Of a stretch of DNA of 64,000 nucleotides, positions 23,274-34,079 are shown in pieces. The notes beneath the pieces were generated by a model, which had not been told where the DNA came from, did not search any database, and saw nothing but the letters and a program-made list of their open reading frames with translations. Numbering within the stretch: the first letter of the stretch is position 1; each line of letters opens with the position of its first letter. The translations under genes and the position numbers were made by a program. The DNA is taken from assembly GCA_023014365.1 (NCBI GenBank), contig JAEBUN010000043.1:124001-188000 (forward strand), written 5' to 3'. This stretch comes from Lepiota brunneoincarnata (lineage: Eukaryota; Basidiomycota; Agaricomycetes; Agaricales; Agaricaceae).

Positions 23274-23279
23274 GGAGCA
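23274..23279 (-). promoter_or_regulatory. TATA box upstream of the cyclin gene
   Basis: On the minus strand a TATATA lies about 120 bp before the cyclin frame, followed by CT-rich DNA including eight CT dinucleotides near 23199-23214. This is a plausible fungal core promoter. Confidence 0.35.
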
Positions 23280-23359
23280 AGCGGCTAAACATGAGTGGCA
23301 GTGCGATGAACAAGTAGCCGGGGAAACGGGACAAGTGAGAGCACGCGACATGCTGTGAC

Positions 23360-23944
23360 GGATCACCATACCGACATGGGCATCACGTACACAACATGTG
23401 CGTCCACCTGTCCACACCCTTCCACACTTCAAGCTCCAAAAGGGCGCTTAGAATGTTCTCCTCACGCAAGTAATCAAATCAACGGCCGGAATGCAAATAC
23501 AGGTGTTCCAACTGAGATATCACTGCACCCGTGGGAAATGCATAGGCTTAGCCCGGGCGTACTCAAGCAGGAGTTGCCGACAGACCAAAGTATGACGAGA
23601 CGTTGACCAGCCATTCGGGATCGATATTCGTCCTAGATGTCAAATCTGGACACCATAACCATCGGCGCTTCACGCATGGCCAACATAATGTGTCCGAGTG
23701 AGCACCAGGCCAATGCTGTGCTCGAATGATGACTCGATTGTGTTTGTTCCTTCAAGTCGTTTGTTTGACCGGATCTAGTTGGAAAAAAGTCATAAACACC
23801 ATAGACAAGCAATGCCCATCAGGAAAATCAGAGGGTGCGTTGGTACTCCGTACAGAAGCGCTAGCAAAGCTATTGTCGAGGAGGGTGGGACGAGACATGC
23901 ACCGCCTTAAAATATCAATGCGCAGACAATAGAGATCACGTAGC
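23360..23944. other. Intergenic, nothing recognised
   Basis: No supported gene or repeat boundary between the cyclin promoter and the right-hand copy of the dispersed repeat. Open frames are short and unfamiliar. Confidence 0.35.
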
Positions 23945-24760
23945 GCACAACTAAGGGAAATCCGGACAATGAGGATAAAATAGAATGCCTCAAAAACAAA
24001 TGGGAATACTTGGCTAGGCGTGTAATGCTAGCCTTGATAATGTGTCTAGATCCGTAGTGAACGGTGGGCGTGAAACCGACTGCGGACCCTCACCATGATG
24101 CAAGAGACCTGGAGGATGGAACGGGCACTATGACTATATATCTCTGGGTTAAGAGAACCCATACTAGGAGCGAGGCACATATTGGTATACCGGGCTACCA
24201 AGTGCTCGTAGGCAGTTGAGAAATGCTACTGAGAAACACCTCACAGGCAGAAGCGACACGGACTTGGGGGCCAAGTCCACAGCATCACACGGCCGGATCA
24301 AACGTACTACCGCACAGCATTTCGCGCCTGGGTGGAACATCTGCTACCACCCTGCTGTTCGTCTCACGCACAACGCAGCACTGGGTGTGCACCTGTGTCA
24401 ATGCAGAGCGGTGACAAAGACCGTGTCGGAGTCGCTTTGTTTTGCCGTGAACCCACAGAGTGTATGAACCTAGCACGTTATCAAGCACTGTAAGAGCTTG
24501 TGTGGAGCCACCAGTCACAATTCATCCGGATCTTCCAGGAGCATGGTGTTCTGAGCGGTTCAAGCTCAAACAGAGGGATGTGACAAGTATTTATTACTTG
24601 CACCGCCGTAAGCCTGGGCTTACTGCAGTCCCTCTACTGTACATATATACGGTTCCGGTAACAGAACACCCAACATGTTTTGTTATGTCCCTTTTGGTGT
24701 AGCGGTTACCGGCGGCCCTGGCTTACAACCACATATCCATGGTAATGTGGACAATGGAAC
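23945..24760 (+). repeat. Dispersed repeat element, copy R
   Basis: Inverted counterpart of 1900-2770: the same order of blocks, beginning with 'aaaatagaatgcctcaaaaac' and ending with 'catatccatggtaatgtgg'. Divergence is moderate, with small indels. It contains no coding frame of note. Confidence 0.55.
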
Positions 24761-24946
24761 AATGGACAGTCGCGGGAAGAATGGCAAACTCGATAAAGCG
24801 AAGAACGAAGGAACAGCCAAGTTAACAACCCGAGGCTGTTGATGGGGATATTACACAACCACAGCTCCGGCGAGCACAGCCACGTGCATGACGTCAACTG
24901 GCCTGACGCACAACACCACTCTGAGCGATAATCACATCCTCTTCCA

Positions 24947-26348
24947 ATGGCCTCTACAACAGTAAATCTTGAGCCTACTGACGATAACAGTACCCCGCAA
25001 AAGGGCGTCCAGAATGATCCCTGGATTCCCCTCGAAAGTAACCCAGAGGTGACGCATTCTTTTGAATTATGATATTAGTCTCGGGATCAGCGATTAATTG
25101 CAGTTCAGGTGTTCAACTCGGTGGGCTGAGATGCCGTCCATGATGCATTATACACATCTAACAGCTCCAGGGATAGTGGGCAGCTCAAGCTGGACTGGTC
25201 ACCAGCCGAGATCAGTTTGTTGACATCTACGGACTTGACGATGATGTAAGTGAAATCTACCAGCACTTTCGCTTATCTTGTTCTCATGCTATACTCAGCT
25301 GCTGAGCATTATCCCGGGACCTACGAAGGCTGTAGTTCTTCTCTTTCCAGATAATCCTGGTATCAAAGCAAAACACGCAGAGCAAGATGAAAGAATAGCC
25401 AGAGAGGGACAGTATCCGATCGATGAGACGTTGTTCCTTGTTAAACAAAATGTACGTTGCATAGTACTCCTTATCCACACATTCTTACAAGAGATTTCCC
25501 AGATCAGTAATGCGTGTGGAACGATAGCCCTGATCCACGCGATCGCTAATGCAAGTTGATCCAGCCCCTCTCTCTCGTCGTCATTGAATTTCTCATATCC
25601 CTACCCCAGTCGGAAGTCACATATGTCCCAAATAGCCCCTTACAAAAATTTATCATCGAATGCAAAAGTTCGTTTTTGTTTTCTGTAACTTATTCCGAAA
25701 ATCAGGCTGACATCTCGCTTTGGTACTAGGCAAGACCCCAGAAGAGCGCGGACAACTTCTTGCATCGACCAACCATTTCGCGAAAATCCATCTGGATAGT
25801 TCTGCGCTCGGCCAAACACCTCAACCGACCGGCGAAGAAGATGGCATGAATACCAATTTGCATTTCAGTTGCTTCCTGGCAGCGCCAGACGGAGGAATAA
25901 GAAGGGCGGCAAAAGAGAGACAGGAGGCGTTGTTGCACCCCGCTAGCGCGAGTGGTGGAGCCGGCAGTGGGGGAAACATGACTGGTGCTGCTGCTGCTGC
26001 TGCAACGTCGTCGACACCGAATGTGGGAAATGCGCTGCCAACGCCACCACCCCAGCCTACTAGGCGAATGGTGATTGTCCCAAGGGAGCCGCCTCCGGAG
26101 GGTTCGCTAAAAGGCATGAGGCTGATCGAGTTGGATGGGAGGAGACCTTTTGCCATAGATCATGGACCGTGCACCGATGTTTTGGAGGTTCGTGTCGTCC
26201 TTGTTTTCTGCGATTGGAGTTTACTGACAGCCTTGGGTAGGACGCTCTGGAGGTTATCAAGAAGTATTACCTTTCGCAAGTAGAGAGTGTTCACTTTAGC
26301 ATGATGGCGCTTGGGCCTGCGCCACCGCCAAATTCGCCTTTCAACTAG
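24947..26348 (+). CDS. Ubiquitin C-terminal hydrolase, UCH-L3/YUH1 type (peptidase C12)
   Basis: Eight exons (24947-25048, 25109-25120, 25177-25245, 25299-25451, 25503-25550, 25610-25667, 25730-26187, 26241-26348) give about 335 residues. Family blocks: 'WIPLESNPEVFNSWAAQAG', 'DQFVDIYGLDDDLLSIIPGPTKAVVLLFP', then the active-site region with oxyanion Gln111 and nucleophile Cys117 (KQNISNACGT), His192 (NLHFSCF) and the Asp of 'LIELDGRRPF' near 284. All four catalytic positions are kept. It cleaves small adducts from the ubiquitin C-terminus. Oddities: a 12-nt exon, a GC-AG intron at 25551 with donor GCAAGT, and a Gly/Ala/Pro-rich insert of some 75 residues between His and Asp that makes the protein longer than the 230-residue human UCHL3. 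Its 3' part recurs as pseudogene pieces at 39.1, 48.2 and 56.3 kb. Confidence 0.87.
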
Positions 26349-28701
26349 GAGCTTAAACAGAATAAGAATTTTACTTACTCGGCTCATCTGAACATACGAT
26401 ATCGCGGTAGTGAGGGACTCACGGAGAAGGAAGCCTGTTATGTATGCGGCCTCGTTCATTCACTCGAAATCCTGATTGCACTCGTCGACCATTCTGGACC
26501 AACGAAGCGAGCCGTTTTGTTCATAAGGGAAGACGCTGGTTGCTGGTGTATGTCCACTTCCAGCAAACTTAGCACCGGGTCCTTGGCTATTTGTACGTTT
26601 CCTTTGATCATCCGTTACATGCTGACGGTGCCTTGACTTTCTCATTTGAGATAGTGAAGCATGCTGATCAGTATGAAATAAAATGGGAAATAAAAGACCG
26701 AGTGTTCGAAAGATATGGAATTAGGACTGAAATTGGTGGGTTGCGGTCAGGGGTGCGGATGAGCGAGAGATGTAGAGAAGATGAGGACGGACAGCTTGGG
26801 CAGCAGGTTGGGACATTGACATGCAGCGACATTTACCACTGGCATTTTTGTATATTGAACAATGGATAGATGTTGGCTTTTTCCGCTGCACGTAATGAAG
26901 GTTGAGTAATCAGTGTTTCCCATTTTATTGCATCGCGTCAAAAGTGCCGTTCCTCGAGTCCAATCGTGGGATTATAAATACATGTTACCGCCCCTCTTCC
27001 AATCAACAAAGACACTGGTTCAGTCTGACTAGGGGAGACCAGTCATACGTCTGTTGCCTGGGCCATTATCAGTCAGTTTCGGTCCCTCCCATGCGATAAC
27101 TTACTGACGACCTAAAACGACACCTCCTTCACCAACGCTTCTGAGGACTCAAGAGTCTATCCATCTACAAATACTCAGCAGAGTTGTTTCCGTCAACCGT
27201 CAACCGTGGTCTGTCCCGGCCACGCCTACTCCACCTACACAACGAAAAGATCATCGGCCACCATTGCCTCCTCAACTGCAACCAGCGCCATCGGGGGTGT
27301 GGAATCTCGGCTGTCATTGAAATGCAGTAGATGTCCAACTTTGTCTTGCCAGAATAGACTGAATGCGCGGGTTAGATTTTGAGTGCGGAGGCCCGTGATG
27401 GGCGTCGAACAATATGGTGAGCTTCGAGTTGACGACACGCTTTCCTCGTGGCTGATCGGGGTAGTAGGAATAGTGCAACGGCACTGTCACTTTCGACATG
27501 AGGTCTACACTTTTGCAGCGGGCTCGGGGGCACCTAGCGGAGTCTGTGTTGGTCCCCGATACTCGGACTCCGAGTTGATGGGAATGGCTTACGGAAAGGG
27601 ACGGATGGCGGTTGTGATGAACAGCATCACAGGATACGGAACAAGGTGTTATGTAGTACTTAATGGGACGATTGGTAGTGGGACCGTGTGGGTTGGTGAT
27701 GGCGCCCATGAGCTTCGGTTGCCGGCATTTGAGTTTACACGGAACAGGAGGACATGTCCTCGCGGTTTGTTTTTCAGTCATGCCCTCCTCATCTTACCGG
27801 GCCACGTGTCTGACGGATTTGCACTTCCACTCTCACGCGCCCACATCGATGAAGGAGCCTTTCACCGAACACTTGTGCGGGTAGCCTCCCATGGTAAAGT
27901 GCATTTTTTGACTATGACGCCGGCATTGCGCTTACCCGGCCCCCCCTTCGCGTTGCCCTTGTGTCATCAACCGATTGGGCTCGCAGCAAACACTCTGCAG
28001 ACAACACGGCTCCAACGGCTCTCCGACCCGCTCCTGAAACGATGTTTATAAATCCACTCACGAGTACTTGCCTCCTTGCTCTTCCGATACCTTATTACCC
28101 CGGTGCTCAAGGAAACTCCCTCAGGCTAATGCCCTCGCTCCTCTTGTGGGAACACGCACATCCTTACTTCTCTTCGTCCTTCTAATAAAAATTCCTGCGT
28201 CTCTCCGGATTTCATGCAACGGGGCCTGCCGGGTTTTGTTCCGGAGCCCGCCCAGCTTCCTCTGTGATTCCACCAGCAGGGCGCTAGGTGCTCAACAGCA
28301 AATCACGTGTTCTAAATGGAGTTCAATGCGAAGCCTGAGCAGCCGATTTCACTGGGCCAGTACGTGTAGCTGCCTGTACTCTGCGGCGGCAAGTCATCGC
28401 TTAGATCTGCCTACCGAACCTTGATCTCTGCTTGTTACTGCGGGAGACCAACGTCAGTGCTCACGGCAGTATGCACAGCCACATCAACAGCAGCTAGCCT
28501 CGCCTTGCCATTGACACGAGGGCAACGTTTTCCCTTTCACTTTCACGTCTGGATCTCCTGCAGATTGCTATTGTCATTTCTGACTCTTCTTGGGTATTGT
28601 AATGTTTGCTTCGATCTGCTTTATGTCCGGCTGATTGTCTTCTCCGCTCTATTCTAGCATCACCCACGTAACCCACCAGGACTCACAACACATCAAAAAT
28701 A
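26349..28701 (+). repeat. Spacer block of duplicated unit A (also at 39.25-41.46 and 48.55-50.83 kb)
   Basis: This region is collinear with the spacers before the other two TPR-CHAT copies. Shared landmarks are the 'cattctggacca' block, 'ttgcatcgcgtcaaaag' (26930), 'ggccacgcctactccacctacacaacgaaaag' (27220, shown here in two parts of a longer match), 'gggaccgtgtg' (27680), 'ccggatttcatgcaac' (28208) and the leader just before the TPR-CHAT ATG. A 222-codon frame at 27383-28051 is open here but broken in the other copies, and I recognise no family in it. Its last ~500 bp should hold the TPR-CHAT promoter. Confidence 0.5.
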
Positions 28702-31700
28702 ATGGATCACAGCGCTTCTCGACACGATCGGAATCATAAGGACCTGGACAGAGCAGAGAGTTTTTCCGCAACTGGGGATACTTTCCGCCGTCGGTTTGAA
28801 CGCACGGGAATGCTTTGTGACCTCGAGGAGGCGATCAGAAATTATCAGCAGGCCATGCTACTCACTCCCGATGACCACCCTGACAGGCCAGCACGTCTCA
28901 ACAGCCTCGGAACATCATTTGGTATTCGGTTTCAGCGAACAGGCGTGCTCAGCGACCTCGAGGAGGCGATCAAGAATCTGCAGCAGGCAGTATTGCTCAC
29001 TCCCGATGACCACCCTGACAGGCCAGCATGTCTCAACAGCCTCGGAGCATCGTTTGGTACTCGGTTTCAGCGAACAGGCGTGCTCAGCGACCTCGAGGAG
29101 GCGATCAAGAATCTGCAGCAGGCAGTATTGCTCACTCCCGATGACCACCCTGACAGACCAGCACGTCTCAGCAGTCTCGGAACATCCTTCCAGAATCGGT
29201 TTCGGCGAACAGGGGTGCTCAACAACCTCGAGGAGGCGATCAAGAATCTGCAGCAGGCAGTATTGCTCACTCCCGATGACCACCCTGACAGACCAGCACG
29301 TCTCAGCAGTCTCGGAACATCCTTCGAGAATCGGTTTCGGCGAACAGGGGTGCTCAACGACCTTGAGGAGGCGATCAAGAATCTGCAGCAGGCAGTATTG
29401 CTCACTCCCGATGACCACCCTGACAGACCAGCACGTCTCAGCAGTCTCGGAATATCGCTTCGGATTCGGTTTCAGCGAACAGGGGTGCTCGGCGACCTCG
29501 AGGAGGCGATCAAGAATCTGCAGCAGGCAGTATTGCTCACTCCCGATGACCACCCTGGCAGACCAGCACGTCTCAGCAGCCTCGGAGGATCATTTGATAC
29601 TCGGTTTCGGCGAACGGGGGTGCTCAGCGACCTCGAGGAGGCGATCAAGAATCTGCAGCAGGCAGTATTGCTCACTCCCGATGACCACCCTGACAGGCCA
29701 GCATGTCTCAACAGCCTCGGAGCATCGTTTGGTACTCGGTTTCAGCGAACAGGCGTGCTCAGCGACCTCGAGGAGGCGATCAAGAATCTGCAGCAGGCAG
29801 TATTGCTCACTCCCGATGACCACCCTGACAGACCAGCACGTCTCAGCAGTCTCGGAACATCCTTCCAGAATCGGTTTCGGCGAACAGGGGTGCTCAACAA
29901 CCTCGAGGAGGCGATCAAGAATCTGCAGCAGGCAGTATTGCTCACTCCCGATGACCACCCTGACAGGCCAGGAGGTCTCAACAGCCTCGGAATATCGTTT
30001 GGGATTCGGTTTCAGCGATCAGGGGTGCTCGGCGACCTCGAGGAGGCGATCAAGAATCTGCAGCAGGCAGTATTGCTCACTCCCGATGACCACCCTGGCA
30101 GACCAGCACGTCTCAGCAGTCTCGGAACATCCTTCGAGAATCGGTTTCAGCGAACAGGGGTGCTCAACGACCTCGAGGAGGCGATCAAGAATCTGCAGCA
30201 GGCAGTATTGCTCACTCCCGATGACCACCCTGACAGGCCAGGAGGTCTCAACAGCCTCGGAATATCGTTTGGGATTCGGTTTCAGCGATCAGGGGTGCTC
30301 GGCGACCTCGAGGAGGCGATCAAGAATCTGCAGCAGGCAGTATTGCTCACTCCCGATGACCACCCTGACAGACCAGCACGTCTCAGCAGTCTCGGAACAT
30401 CCTTCCAGAATCGGTTTCGGCGAACAGGGGTGCTCAACGACCTCGAGGAGGCGATCAAGAATCTGCAGCAGGCAGTATTGCTCACTCCCGATGACTACCC
30501 TGACAGACCAGCACGTCTCAGCAGTCTCGGAACATCCTTCCAGAATCGGTTTCGGCGAACAGGGGTGCTCAACGACCTCGAGGAGGCGATCAAGAATCTG
30601 CAGCAGGCAGTATTGCTCACTCCCGATGACCACCCTGACAGGCCAGCATGTCTCAACAGCCTCGGAGCATCGTTTGGTACTCGGTTTCAGCGAACAGGCG
30701 TGCTCAGCGACCTCGAGGAGGCGATCAAGAATCTGCAGCAGGCAGTATTGCTCACTCCCGATGACCACCCTGACAGACCAGCACGTCTCAGCAGTCTCGG
30801 AATATCGATTCGGATTCGGTTCAGCGAACAGGGGTGCTCGGCGACCTCGAGGAGGCGATCAAGAATCTGCAGCAGGCAGTATTGCTCATTCCCGATGACC
30901 ACCCTGGCAGACCAGCACGTCTCAACAGCCTCGGAATATCGTTTGGGATTCGGTTTCAGCGATCAGGGGTGCTCGGCGACCTCGAGGAGGCGATCAAGAA
31001 TCTGCAGCAGGCAGTATTGCTCACTCCCGATGACCACCCTGACAGACCAGCACATCTCAACAGCCTCGGAGGATCATTTGATATTCGGTTTCGGCGTAAC
31101 GGGGGTGCTCAGCGACCTCGAGGAGGCGATCAAGAATCTGCAGCAGGCAGTATTGCTCACTCCCGATGACCACCCTGACAGGCCAGGAGGTCTCAACAGC
31201 CTCGGAATATTGTTTGGGATTCGGTTTCAGCGAACAGGGGTGCTCGGCGACCTCGAGGAGGCGATCAAGAATCTGCAGCAGGCAGTATTGCTCACTCCCG
31301 ATGACCACCCTGACAGACCAGCACATCTCAACAGCCTCGGAGGATCATTTGATATTCGGTTTCGGCGAACGGGGGTGCTCAGCGACCTCGAGGAGGCGAT
31401 CAAGAATCTGCAGCAGGCAGCATTGCTCACTCCCGATGACCACCCTGGCAGACCAGCACGTCTCAGCAGTCTCGGAACATCCTTCGAGAATCGGTTTCGG
31501 CGAACAGGGGTGCTCAACGACCTTGAGGAGGCGATCAAGAATCTGCAGCAGGCAGTATTGCTCACTCCCGATGACCACCCTGACAGGCCAGGAGGTCTCA
31601 ACAGCCTCGGAATATCGTTTGGGATTCGGTTTCAGCGAACAGGGGTGCTCGGCGACCTCGAGGAGGCGATCAAGAATCTGCAGCAGGCAGTATTGCTCAC

Positions 31701-33913
31701 TCCCGATGACCACCCTGACAGACCAGCACATCTCAACAGCCTCGGAGGATCATTTGATATTCGGTTTCGGCGAACGGGGGTGCTCAGCGACCTCGAGGAG
31801 GCGATCAAGAATCTGCAGCAGGCAGTATTGCTCACTCCCGATGACCACCCTGGCAGACCAGCACGTCTCAGCAGCCTCGGAGGATCATTTGATATTCGGT
31901 TTCGGCGAACGGGGGTGCTCAGCGACCTCGAGGAGGCGATCAAGAATCTGCAGCAGGCAGTATTGCTCACTCCCGATGACCACCCTGGCAGACCAGCACG
32001 TCTCCGCAGCCTCGGAGGATCATTTGATATTCGGTTTCGGCGAACGGGGGTGCTCAGCGACCTCGAGGAGGCGATCAAGAATCTGCAGCAGGCAGTATTG
32101 CTCACTCCCGATGACCACCCTGACAGGCCAGCATGTCTCATCAGCCTCGGAACATCCTTCTGGCGTCGCTTTCATCACACTCGGTCATCTAATGACTTGG
32201 ACAACACCATTTCACATTTTCGCTCAGCTGCGACCTCCAATATTGGCTTGCCTTTAGTCAGATCCCATGCATCCCGAGAGTGGGCTCGCTTGGAAGCTAG
32301 GCGGGATCCACTTTCTGCCCTGGATGCTTACCGTCGAGCCATTGATCTCATCCCCCAGATTGCTTGGATTGGAGATCCCATTGCCACACGACATTCTCAA
32401 CTCAACGACCTTGGTGATATTCCCAGAGAAGCCGCCGCATTTGCCCTTGATATTGGCCAACCAGATCTTGCACTCGAGTGGCTCGAACAGGGTCGTTCAG
32501 TCGTCTGGAATCAGCTATTCAACCTCCGATCTTCAGTACACGACCTTCACCAAGCATATCCAGATATCTGCGCCGAGTTTGTCCAAGTCTCAAATCAGCT
32601 CCAGAACGCAACTACTCGGGGACATGCCACGATATCTAATGATGTGAAGATCTCACTCGAGGAAGAGACTCAGCGTCATCATCGTTTTGCCGAAAAGTGG
32701 GAATCGCTTATTGAGACAATCCAATCGCTTCCGGGATTTGGAGACTTTCTACTTCCCAAGAAGGTCACCGTTCTGAAGGACGCTGCTAGTTCAGGTCCTG
32801 TGGTCGTCATCAATGTTCATGAGCGCCGTTGCGATGCCTTGGTTCTAGAACGGGGTAGAGACCGGGTGCTCCACATCCCATTGAATAAGCTCCGCTACGA
32901 GGACGTGGATAACATGTGGAAATCTCTCAGACATGATCTTTCTGATCATGGGTACCGCCACCGGAGCAGTGGACCACCAATGTTGGGAAATCCACGTCTA
33001 CTGGGGGTTCTCTCAAAACTTTATTCAAGTGTCGTGAATCCTATTCTTCAGGGCTTAGGCTTGAAAGTAATGGTCACTCGCTATCACGGAATGCACTCAC
33101 TGACAATAGTTTTAGGCAGGTGGATCTGATCCTTTGACCCTTCCCCGCATTTGGTGGTGTCCAACCGGCCCCCTCACCTTCCTTCCGCTCCATGCCGCCT
33201 GTCGCTACTTGGGAACCAAGTTAGATGGGACATTCAATTATGTGATATCGTCCTACACACCAACAATCAATGCTTTGTTGGAGGCACGAGCGATGAGGCA
33301 ACAGCCATTCAACAAACTTGTCGGTATCTCCATGAGCGACACCCCTCACCGAGACCCGCTACCATGTGCAGAGACAGAAATGACAAGGATAGGAGAGCTT
33401 TTCTCTGCGGACTCTAGGTGGAAATTTCAAGTCCTTCGAAATGAGCAAGTGACGGGAAAACAGGTGCTGACTCACATGGCGAACAGCAGCTGGATTCATC
33501 TCGCATGTCACGCTGTCCAGGATGAACGCGAGCCCACGCAGAGTGGTTTCGACCTCCATGACGGCCGTTTGGCAATCACAGATATCATTGCCAAGCCATT
33601 TGCCAATGCCGACTTTGCGTTCTTGTCAGCTTGCGAAACAGCGACTGGAGACGAGAAGGCGTCGGACGAAGCAGTGCACATTACTGGTGCGATGCTGGGA
33701 GCAGGATATCGGAGTATCATTGGGACAATGTGGGCAATACACGATACAGCGGCTCCGATAATTGCTGAAAATGTTTATTCGCATCTTCTTTCCGAGGGAG
33801 AGCCAAACAGCGAACGGGCAGCACGAGCGCTGCATGAAGCCGTCAAGAAGCTGCGAGAGTCGAGTCATGGATCGCTTGATTCTTGGGTACCTTTTGTACA
33901 CTATGGTATATGA
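28702..33913 (+). CDS. TPR-CHAT protein 1: 25 near-identical TPR-like repeats and a caspase-like CHAT protease domain
   Basis: Exons 28702-33066 and 33116-33913 (49-nt intron) encode 1720 residues. After a ~40-residue N-terminus come 25 repeats of exactly 45 residues (consensus around 'DLEEAIKNLQQAVLLTPDDHP'), TPR-like helix pairs from 28.80 to 32.16 kb. A non-repeated helical region follows ('HFRSAATSN', 'AYRRAIDLIPQIAWIGDP', 'ALEWLEQGRSVVWNQL'), then the CHAT domain with the caspase-type dyad His1587 (LACH) and Cys1628 (SACETATGD). Family knowledge: CHAT domains are caspase-HetF-type cysteine peptidases; in bacteria TPR-CHAT proteins act in defence and death pathways (for example Csx29). 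The substrate here is unknown. Repeats 15-17 contain a -1 and a +1 indel that cancel, the frame staying open between. This is the only copy of the three with an uninterrupted frame. Confidence 0.85.
28790..32160 (+). repeat. 135-bp coding tandem array, 25 copies
   Basis: The 'ctcactcccgatgacc' landmark recurs every 135 bp from 28861 to 32101, an interval of exactly 24 units. Units differ mainly at a few codons: the residues after 'SLG' (TSFGIRF, ASFGTRF, TSFQNRF, TSFENRF, ISLRIRF, GSFDIRF), the residue pair before 'LEEA', and D/G after 'DDHP'. Blocks recur (units 2-3 match units 7-8; units 9 and 11 match; 18-19 resemble 21-22), the footprint of unequal crossing-over or gene conversion. Because a unit is a multiple of three and lacks stops in several frames, long shadow frames occur on both strands. 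Confidence 0.92.
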
Positions 33914-34079
33914 TATACGCAACGACCACATTGGCAAATTACTACCTCTGTACCCCATATGTCGTCGATACTACAACCCAGTTCATGTACAGTATCACTC
34001 TTGTAAAAATATATTGTCTCTGTGTCTATCTCCTCGCAAGCTGAACACTCCCGCTATCAACGGCTCCTTGAAGCCTGGG

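Noticed and set aside
27383..28051. 222-codon frame in the unit A spacer as a gene
   Set aside because: The equivalent DNA in units B and C is interrupted by stops and indels with no sign of protein-level constraint; no family recognised.
28796..30898. 700-codon plus-strand frame and several minus-strand frames (up to 212 codons) inside the TPR array
   Set aside because: They are periodic shadows of the 135-bp unit, which lacks stops in these frames. Protein families, copy 2/3 conservation and the CHAT fusion all support the frame from 28702.
28861..32160. CRISPR-like or satellite array
   Set aside because: The unit is 135 bp with no alternation of repeat and unique spacer; it encodes 45-residue TPR-like repeats in frame with a long protein.
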